From NCBI GenBank assembly GCA_029859385.1, contig JAOUDF010000155.1:1-5948 (forward strand): a stretch of 5,948 nt of DNA, written 5' to 3'. This DNA comes from Nitrospirota bacterium. GTDB lineage: Bacteria; Nitrospirota; JAOUDF01. A model generated the notes under the pieces. The model did no database searches. It was not told the origin of the DNA and saw nothing but the letters and a program-made list of their open reading frames with translations. The position numbers and the translations under genes are program-made. Of the stretch, positions 1 through 5,400 are shown piece after piece. Every line of letters begins with the position of its first letter. The stretch's first letter is position 1.

Positions 1-78
1 TTGAATGCCCATGATGTATTCCCGGTATTGTTCCTGCCGGTCTGCGAAGTTGCGGATGTTCTCTAGTTCAGCCGCCAT
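1..78 (-). CDS. N-terminal fragment of a phage gene, possibly DnaC-like helicase loader (runs off left edge)
   Basis: Only the first 26 codons are visible; the frame stays open to the window edge. The peptide begins MAAELENIRNFADRQEQYRE and is charged and probably helical, with no diagnostic motif. The start is supported by an AGGAGA Shine-Dalgarno about 7 bases upstream of the ATG, inside the end of the preceding replication gene. The two genes overlap by 11 bases (68-78), so translation is probably coupled. In many phages a DnaD/DnaT/lambda-O-like replication gene is followed directly by a DnaC/lambda-P-like ATPase that loads the replicative helicase. That context is the only reason for the suggested function. 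A different small phage protein is equally compatible with what is visible. Confidence 0.6.
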   Translation of the reverse strand, partial: MAAELENIRNFADRQEQYREYIMGIQ

Positions 79-874
79 TCGTCGTCTCCTGAAGCCACGA
101 TTGTGAGTTGCCCCAATCCATTGGTATTATTCCCTCCTTCCGGAGTCTGTCCTGAATTCCATCGTCGGGTGCGTGAAATTTATTGACATGACACCTAAAC
201 GTACCGAGGTCGTGCTTGCCCTTGTAAAAAGGGTCCTCGCTCATCAGGAAATCACACGCCTTGAGTGTTGCCTCCTCTAAGGAAAAGGTCTTTAGAATAT
301 CTGATACATGCCTGCCATCTTTCTTCCCGTCAAACATGTAGGGTTCCTCGTGCTTTAGCCTGTAGGTGCGGCACCACCAGGCGATAAATATTTGGTGATT
401 GCCTGAAGGAGGTCTGGGCTTACCTTTCCCTTTCTTCCCAAGGGGAGGCGGACAAGTTTTTGCGTCCACCTCAATATCTTTAAGAATCAGAGAATCAGGA
501 ATCAGAGAATCAGCAGTACATTTAGTTACATGTAACGACATGCCATGACATTGATTTCTTTCTGGAATCTTGCTTTTGGCTTCGTGCGGGTGAGGATTCT
601 GGTGCTCTTTGAATTTCACGACCTCCAGATAATTTCCTTGCCCAGCAGAGTAGCGAATAATCAAACCGGCATCAGCAAGGAGCGTCAACAGGCCATTCAC
701 GTCAACATTCCTATATGGGAATACCTCTCCCCGAATACGCATAGGCCGATCTTCTAGTCGCCCATCTCTGTCGGCAAGGCACCACAGGCCGGCGAAAAGC
801 AATTGTGCCAGCGGATCGATGGTCCCGAGGACTTCATTCTTGAAATAACCGGGCTTAATGTTGCGCGCTCTCAC
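68..874 (-). CDS. Phage replication initiation protein (wHTH N-terminus, DnaD/DnaT-like C-terminal region)
   Basis: A 268-residue protein of a type common in prophages that probably binds the phage origin and recruits the host helicase and its loader. The N-terminal part (about residues 1-95) has the familiar pattern MRARNIKPGYFKNE, PLAQLLFAGLWCLADRDG and HQNPHP, expected to form a winged helix-turn-helix. A low-complexity, proline- and lysine-rich linker follows (about 110-159) with the tandem pentapeptides DSLIP and DSLIL at 122-131. The C-terminal part (about 160-235) has FIAWWCRTYRLK, FDGKKDG and the segment SEDPFYKG through FRCHVNKF, as in DnaD/DnaT-like primosomal domains. The start is GTG at 874-872, overlapping the stop of the upstream small gene as GTGA, with a GGAG box 7 bases upstream. 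The next gene begins inside its 3' end. The linker DNA carries repeats that may be the origin itself. The family assignment is firm; the DnaD versus DnaT subtype is not. Confidence 0.8.
   Translation of the reverse strand: MRARNIKPGYFKNEVLGTIDPLAQLLFAGLWCLADRDGRLEDRPMRIRGEVFPYRNVDVNGLLTLLADAGLIIRYSAGQGNYLEVVKFKEHQNPHPHEAKSKIPERNQCHGMSLHVTKCTADSLIPDSLILKDIEVDAKTCPPPLGKKGKGKPRPPSGNHQIFIAWWCRTYRLKHEEPYMFDGKKDGRHVSDILKTFSLEEATLKACDFLMSEDPFYKGKHDLGTFRCHVNKFHAPDDGIQDRLRKEGIIPMDWGNSQSWLQETTNGG
484..513. repeat. Tandem 15-bp repeat, four GAATCAG iteron-like units, candidate replication origin
   Basis: The 15-mer GAATCAGAGAATCAG occurs twice head to tail (484-498 and 499-513) without mismatch. Each copy holds two GAATCAG heptamers, giving units at 484, 492, 499 and 507, spaced 8, 7 and 8 bases. 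They lie in the linker-coding part of the replication gene and are read on the other strand as DSLIP-DSLIL. Initiator binding sites (iterons) inside the initiator gene are known from lambdoid phages, where ori lies within gene O. The repeat is directly visible; origin function is inferred from position and type of gene. Confidence 0.55.
525..536. repeat. 12-bp perfect palindrome GTTACATGTAAC near the iterons
   Basis: GTTACATGTAAC is its own reverse complement and starts 12 bases after the last GAATCAG unit. The motif GACAT follows twice close by (537-541 and 547-551). Such a dyad next to iterons could be an extra protein-binding site or an unwinding element of the proposed origin. It is also coding sequence, so it may be coincidental. 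Confidence 0.35.
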
Positions 875-1074
875 TGGAGATCTCCGTCAAATAGCAACGC
901 TAATCGTGTGGCCTGCCGTTGGAGCCAATGTTGATCAGCTTCGTCGTTACACAGTATCTGGATAGTTGGTTTTTGCCGGCTATTGTCAAATCTGAGTAAT
1001 ATCTGGCCAGACGGTGCGGGCCTATGGGTATTATTTAAGTCGACGGGACGAGAGATATCTTCTCTTGCGTTCAT
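871..1074 (-). CDS. Small phage protein of unknown function, 67 aa
   Basis: A 67-residue protein starting MNAREDISRPVDLNN. Its N-terminal third is polar and probably disordered. The rest (about 24-63) has RFDNSRQKPTIQIL, then an acidic turn and a helix-like stretch around HWLQRQATRLALL. No family is recognised and no metal or catalytic motif is visible. The frame stays open upstream to an ATG at 1134, but the ATG at 1074 is preferred: it has a GGGAGG ribosome site 6 bases upstream and begins 2 bases after the AlpA-type stop, while the longer form would overlap the regulator gene by 58 bases. Its stop overlaps the GTG of the replication gene by 4 bases, so the two are probably translated together. 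A role in replication control or as an accessory to the initiator fits the position but is only a guess. Confidence 0.65.
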   Translation of the reverse strand: MNAREDISRPVDLNNTHRPAPSGQILLRFDNSRQKPTIQILCNDEADQHWLQRQATRLALLFDGDLQ

Positions 1075-1076
1075 CT

Positions 1077-1331
1077 TCAGCCTCCCAGTACTGCAAGGCG
1101 TTCGATGAACTCTCTTATATCCTGAACCTTCCACGCAGTACAGCGCTCCGACAACTTGACAGGTTTAGGGGCCTTGCCGGTCTTCACCCAGAGCCACCAA
1201 GTGCTCTTGGAAACCGGGATGACGCCAGGGGTTGCTGGCTTGGGTGGTTGTGCTGTGGGGTCGGCGGGAGTGCCGACAATTTGAGGTAGCCGGACATAGC
1301 CGGTTTCGGGGAGTGATCCACTTTGTTTCAT
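1077..1331 (-). CDS. AlpA-family helix-turn-helix regulator
   Basis: An 84-residue DNA-binding protein resembling AlpA/CP4-57-type regulators, small MerR-like helix-turn-helix proteins that act as activators or excisionase-like factors in prophages and P4-type satellites. The diagnostic parts are GYVRLPQIVG (11-20), then IPVSKSTWWLWVKTG (38-52) as the helix-turn-helix, KAPKPVKLSERCTAWKVQ (53-70) as the wing, and the terminal helix DIREFIERL (71-79). Between the first segment and the HTH is a proline-rich stretch (about 21-36), longer than the link usually seen in AlpA proteins. The ATG has a GGAGG ribosome site 8 bases upstream, and that site lies inside an inverted repeat. Two bases separate its stop from the next start. 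It may control this cassette or excision of the element; no integrase is visible. Confidence 0.82.
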   Translation of the reverse strand: MKQSGSLPETGYVRLPQIVGTPADPTAQPPKPATPGVIPVSKSTWWLWVKTGKAPKPVKLSERCTAWKVQDIREFIERLAVLGG

Positions 1332-1334
1332 AGT

Positions 1335-1367
1335 GATTGCCTCCGTTGGTTAAGGTATGAGGCAATC
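1335..1367 (-). promoter_or_regulatory. Inverted repeat over the Shine-Dalgarno of the AlpA-type gene
   Basis: GATTGCCTC (1335-1343) and GAGGCAATC (1359-1367) are perfect 9-base inverted copies separated by 15 bases. In the minus-strand transcript the 3' arm contains most of the GGAGG ribosome site of the AlpA-type gene and ends 3 bases before its ATG. A hairpin here would hide the ribosome site. Equally, the DNA dyad could be an operator bound by the regulator itself. The repeat is seen directly; both functions are inferred. Confidence 0.5.
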
Positions 1368-1370
1368 CTA

Positions 1371-1389
1371 CAAAACCCGATTCCGGGCT
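1371..1389 (-). terminator. Weak terminator- or attenuator-like hairpin after the 281-aa gene
   Basis: In the minus-strand transcript CCCG (1387-1384), loop GAAT, and CGGG (1379-1376) can pair, extended by a G-U and an A-U pair, and are followed by UUUU and G. It overlaps the TAG stop of the 281-aa gene. The stem is short and the U-run is brief, so it would be at best a partial terminator between that gene and the AlpA-type gene. Confidence 0.25.
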
Positions 1390-2233
1390 AATCGATAACT
1401 CGGAATTTTGATTTAGAATTTTTTTTGCGGATAGGGGTTAATCTCTCTCGCAACTGCTCGAAGGCGGTTTTCTCCTCCATACCTCCTTTACGCCGCCAGT
1501 AAATGAACTCTGCTTCAATATCGACTTCCTGAATGACTTCGTGCTTCATACTCGCAAGGGTCTCAAGTCGGTCGACCACCTCTTTCCATTGAGGCAGCTT
1601 ATCATGTTGAGAAAAGTACTCCTTGACGACCCTCTCAAGAACTTCTCCTAGTGCGTCCTGTCGTGATTGCTTGCTACCCTGCCTGAAGGCGTTACCGTGC
1701 ACTGCCAACTCAAATAGCTCCTGCCTGCGGGTATCCTCTTCGGCAAGCTCCAACTCGTGGATGCGTGTCTTGACTACGTGCAGCAGGTTTTCCAAGTCGC
1801 TGAAATCAGGTTCGAGGCGCAGCGCTTGATTGCACGCCGCTCTTATTCTGTACCAACCGTCCAGATCAGTTTCCGTCTGCACGTCGAGTGCCCTGACAAT
1901 AGCGGCGGCCAGAATCTTAGACTTCACGCTGGCGCGGATTAGGGAAAGGTTCTCCAAGATCAATTCAAGTTCCGGCACATCAGGGTCGCCAAGGCGCTTC
2001 CACTCGGCGATCAACCTGTAAATCAGCTTGGATATATTTTCAAACTCTTCATCGTTCTGTAAACTCTTCAAAACCTTTTCTTTCAGGTCTCTCAGTGGGT
2101 CTTTACAGAAAGGGCGGAGTCCTTCCTCAAAAGCATCCTTCGCGTCCTTTCCCGATAGTATGGGATCGCTCTGTAGCCACTCGTCAATCAGATTGGAGAC
2201 ATTACCGAACTCTTCATCGCCTCTCTTCTTCAT
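1388..2233 (-). CDS. Hypothetical protein, 281 aa, helical, with an internal repeated motif
   Basis: No family is recognised. The protein is rich in charged residues and leucine and looks almost wholly alpha-helical; no signal peptide, membrane segment, Walker motif or nuclease motif is visible. A motif is duplicated near the N-terminus: DEEFGNVSNLIDEWLQ at 6-21 and DEEFENISKLIYRLIAEW at 61-78, both followed shortly by DP. The middle (about 85-175) suggests helical-repeat packing, including the segment ACNQALRLEPDFSDLENLL at 133-151, which recalls TPR-like sequence. The C-terminus is basic (RKKNSKSKFRV). The ATG at 2233 has a GGGAGG site 6 bases upstream. It is the first gene of the minus-strand cassette, with 56 bases between its stop and the AlpA-type start. 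It could be a scaffold or adaptor protein, or a protein carried by the element with no replication role. Confidence 0.72.
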   Translation of the reverse strand: MKKRGDEEFGNVSNLIDEWLQSDPILSGKDAKDAFEEGLRPFCKDPLRDLKEKVLKSLQNDEEFENISKLIYRLIAEWKRLGDPDVPELELILENLSLIRASVKSKILAAAIVRALDVQTETDLDGWYRIRAACNQALRLEPDFSDLENLLHVVKTRIHELELAEEDTRRQELFELAVHGNAFRQGSKQSRQDALGEVLERVVKEYFSQHDKLPQWKEVVDRLETLASMKHEVIQEVDIEAEFIYWRRKGGMEEKTAFEQLRERLTPIRKKNSKSKFRVID

Positions 2234-2271
2234 TCTGCGCCTCCCTTAGCACCCCTATGATATACCAGGCC

Positions 2272-2295
2272 AAGCGGGTAGGGTGCCCGCTTTTT
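2272..2295 (+). terminator. Rho-independent terminator, plus strand
   Basis: AAGCGGG (2272-2278) pairs perfectly with CCCGCTT (2286-2292) around the 7-base loop TAGGGTG, and the plus-strand T-run spans 2291-2295. On the minus strand the stem is followed by GGCC, so it is not bidirectional. No plus-strand gene ends before it. It may stop antisense transcription into the helicase gene or be left over from a lost upstream gene. Confidence 0.6.
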
Positions 2296-2330
2296 GCTCC
2301 ATCGAACTTGGCTTGGCGACGGCAGTCGAT

Positions 2331-2358
2331 CTGACCGCATAAGAATAAGCCCTATAAT
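2331..2358 (+). promoter_or_regulatory. Candidate sigma70-type promoter for the helicase gene
   Basis: A perfect -10 box TATAAT lies at 2353-2358, with CTGACC (2331-2336, sharing TGAC with the consensus TTGACA) 16 bases upstream. Transcription would start near 2365, giving a leader of about 125 bases before the ATG at 2491. It lies just downstream of the plus-strand terminator, as expected for an independently transcribed gene. Confidence 0.5.
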
Positions 2359-2360
2359 AT

Positions 2361-2399
2361 ATTGCAATCTCTTATTTGTTGAGCAAATTCTCTTGCAAG
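2361..2399. promoter_or_regulatory. Cluster of three short dyads at and after the predicted start site, possible operator
   Basis: The palindromes ATTGCAAT (2361-2368) and CTTGCAAG (2392-2399) share the core TTGCAA, and their centres are 31 bp apart, close to three helical turns. Between them lies the interrupted dyad ATTTG-N5-CAAAT (2374-2388). The first overlaps the predicted transcription start of the helicase gene. A dimeric repressor could bind here. This rests on pattern only. Confidence 0.3.
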
Positions 2400-2490
2400 T
2401 TGGACGTGCTTGGATAAAAATGGACGGCAATAGAAAGCGGTAAAAACTGTTGTTGCAGCATTTCGATAGCAAATATCTGAGGGATCGCTA

Positions 2491-5400
2491 ATGCTCAAAC
2501 TTGAAGATCTTACACCGAATACAACGATTCGCGGGATTTTGCCGGACAGCATGGTCACTGTGGTCGCTGTTCAATGGTTCGGGTCTGAGGCTCTTGAACT
2601 GACCTACAAGGATACTAATGGTCGAGTGGCGAATGAAATTCTTTATCGTCACGACGAACCGCGACTCGAAGTTGTCGATATTGGCAGGCCCTGGAGCTTT
2701 GATGGCGACGGAGCACTATTCCGGCTGATCTCCGAGGCTCATCGAATACGCCTGGCGCACCTTTTCGATCCAGTGCTTGCAGTACATACTTCAATTATTG
2801 AGCCGTTACCTCATCAGATTACCGCTGTATATGAGGCAATGCTTCCGCGTCAACCACTCCGCTTTCTACTGGCTGACGATCCCGGCGCGGGAAAGACAAT
2901 TATGGCGGGTCTTTTCATAAAGGAGCTAATCGCTCGGGGAGACCTTAACCGCTGCCTCATCGTGTGCCCGGGGAGCCTAGCCGAACAGTGGCAGGATGAA
3001 CTCAACCGGCGCTTCCAACTCCCCTTTGAAATAATGACCAACGATAAGCTAGAGGCAGCACGGACGGGCAACTGGTTTATGGAAAATAATCTCGTCATTG
3101 CCAGGCTCGACAAACTATCGCGCAATGAGGATGTGCAGCAAAAGCTGAGGGCACCCGACTGCCGTTGGGATCTCATTGTCTGCGACGAGGCACATAAACT
3201 TTCCGCTACTTTCTTTGGTGGCGAGATCAAGTACACAAAACGTTATCGGTTAGGTCAACTACTTGCCGAATTAACGCGGCACTTTCTGCTGATGACCGCC
3301 ACCCCACACAACGGCAAGGAGGAAGACTTCCAGCTTTTCATGGCACTCCTGGACGGCGACCGATTTGAGGGCCGTTTCCGGGATGGCGTGCACCAGGCGG
3401 ATGTCTCCGATCTCATGCGCCGAATGGTAAAGGAAAAACTCCTCAAATTTGATGGCAAACGACTCTTTCCAGAGCGTATCGCCTATACAGTACCCTACCG
3501 TCTGTCTGACGCCGAGGCGCGGCTTTACAAGGAAGTAACCGACTACGTACGAGAGGAATTTAATCGTGCTGAAGCATTGCAGAACGATAAACAGGTGGGT
3601 ACAGTAGGATTTGCCTTGACTATCCTGCAACGGCGGCTGGCATCATCACCAGAAGCAATTTACCAGTCGCTCCGGCGACGGCGTGAGCGCCTCGAAAAGC
3701 GGCTTCGAGAGATTGAATTGCTACAGCGCGGTGCCGCGACACGGACAATTGACATTCCCCAGATAGTGCTCGACTCTGAGGATGTCGAGGACCTTGAGGA
3801 TGCGCCTGAGAATGAGGTCGAAACCGCCGAAGAGGAGGTTCTCGATCAAGCTACCGCAGCTTGTACAATTGTGGAACTAAAGAAAGAGATTGAGACACTG
3901 TTACGACTTGAATCGCTTGCCGCTGCTGTCCGTAGAAGCGGAGAAGATAGAAAGTGGCGCGAATTGGCGAACCTTCTCTCCGATATTTTCACATCCGCAG
4001 CTATCGAGCCCCGTGTGGCCGAATCCGGTGAGCCTTACAGTTCGGGTGAAGTCCATAAACCTGTCGCATCACCCCGGCAGAAACTCGTAATATTCACAGA
4101 GCACCGCGATACCCTAAGCTATCTGGAAAACCGCATAAGAACGTTACTGGGGCGTAACGAAGCCGTGGTTATCATCCATGGCGGCATGGGTAGGGAAGAA
4201 CGAGCCAAGGCGCAGGAGGCCTTCAAACACAACCCTGATGTGCAAGTTCTGGTGGCCACTGATGCTGCCGGCGAAGGTATCAATCTTCAACGCGCTCACC
4301 TGATGGTCAACTACGATCTACCATGGAATCCTAACCGCCTCGAACAGCGTTTCGGCCGTATCCACAGAATCGGCCAGTCAGAGGTTTGTCATTTATGGAA
4401 CCTGCTCGCCGACGAGACACGTGAAGGAGATGTCTATCGCACGCTTCTTGAAAAACTTGAAGAGGCCCGCAAGGCACTTGGTGGGCAAGTGTTCGATGTG
4501 CTGGGCAAGCTTCATTTCGAAGGCAAACCTCTGCGCGACCTGATGATAGAGGCCATCCGTTATGGCGAGAGGCCTGAAGTCCAGGCACACCTGACGGAGG
4601 TTATTGTCGCCGCAGTCAATCAAGCCAGGATTCAGGACCTACTTGATGAGCACGCGCTTGTACATGACACTATGGATATAAGCCGAGTGCAGCGCGTACG
4701 AGACGACATGGAGCGGGCAGAGACTCGACGTCTGCAGCCGCACTACATAGAGTCGTTCTTTCTTGAGGCCTTCAAACGCCTTGGTGGCATCCTTCGGCAA
4801 CGAGAGCCGCGACGCTATGAGATTACTAACGTCCCCGCGCCGGTTCGCAACCGTGACCGTTTGATCGGCGTCGGTGAACCGGTGCAGCATAAATATGAAC
4901 GCATTACCTTCGAAAAGTCGCTTATAGCACCCCATGGTCAACCTATGGCGGCATTTGTCTGTCCCGGATACCCCTTGCTCGATTCAGTCACCGACCTGAC
5001 TCTTGAGCGCAACCGCGACCTCTTGCGCCGCGGTACCGTGCTTGTAGATGAGAAAGATAATGGAACAGTACCTCGTGTGCTCTTCTATCTGGAACATGCA
5101 ATTCAGGACGCAAGCATTACCCGCATGGGGGAGCGGCGCACTATATCGAAACAGATGCTCTATGTTGAGATAGATGCAGAAGGCCATACTCGCCATATCC
5201 ACTATGCTCCATACCTCGACTACCGACCTTTGAAGGAGGGCGAAGCCGAAGTGCAGGCAATCCTGGAGTGCCCCGAGTCAGCCTGGATTACCAGTAGCCT
5301 CGAACAGAAGGCTCAGGCACATGCTATCGCTGACGTAGTTCCCCTTCACCTGAAAGAAGTCCGTGAGCGGCGCATTGCATGGGCGGAAAAGACCCGCGCA

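Larger units (their letters stand above)
2234..2490. other. Divergent intergenic region between the phage cassette and the helicase gene
   Basis: These 257 bases separate two divergent transcription units. Near the left end are the ribosome site of the 281-aa gene and a plus-strand terminator. The middle and right are AT-rich and hold a plus-strand promoter candidate and several dyads. A minus-strand promoter for the phage cassette must lie here or be absent; the AT-rich stretch around 2353-2388 offers TATTAT/TATATT-like -10 boxes on that strand, but none has a convincing -35 at good spacing. No tRNA fragment or duplicated attachment core was seen. Confidence 0.6.

Noticed and set aside
484..513. 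Short direct repeats as a CRISPR remnant
   Set aside because: The units are 7 bases with 0-1 base between them and lie inside a coding gene; there are no spacers.
545..757. Plus-strand 70-codon frame
   Set aside because: It is antisense to the replication initiator, has no convincing ribosome site and no recognisable sequence.
1075..1134. Longer start (ATG at 1134) for the 67-aa gene
   Set aside because: It would overlap the AlpA-type gene by 58 bases, while the ATG at 1074 has a strong GGGAGG site at ideal spacing.
1419..1426. Run of eight A in the minus-strand message near the end of the 281-aa gene, a possible slippage site
   Set aside because: A -1 shift would end at once at a TAA, and a +1 shift runs into an apparently meaningless frame across the AlpA-type gene. 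No gain of a domain is visible.
2230..2472. Minus-strand 80-codon frame whose stop overlaps the start of the 281-aa gene as ATGA
   Set aside because: It lies across the intergenic region, including the terminator and the promoter candidate. Its sequence has no recognisable domain and no clear ribosome site, and the ATGA overlap is likely chance.
2234..2490. tRNA or tRNA-end fragment as an attachment site
   Set aside because: No T-arm-like GGTTCGAATCC sequence or cloverleaf was found here; the GCGGG hairpin is a terminator.
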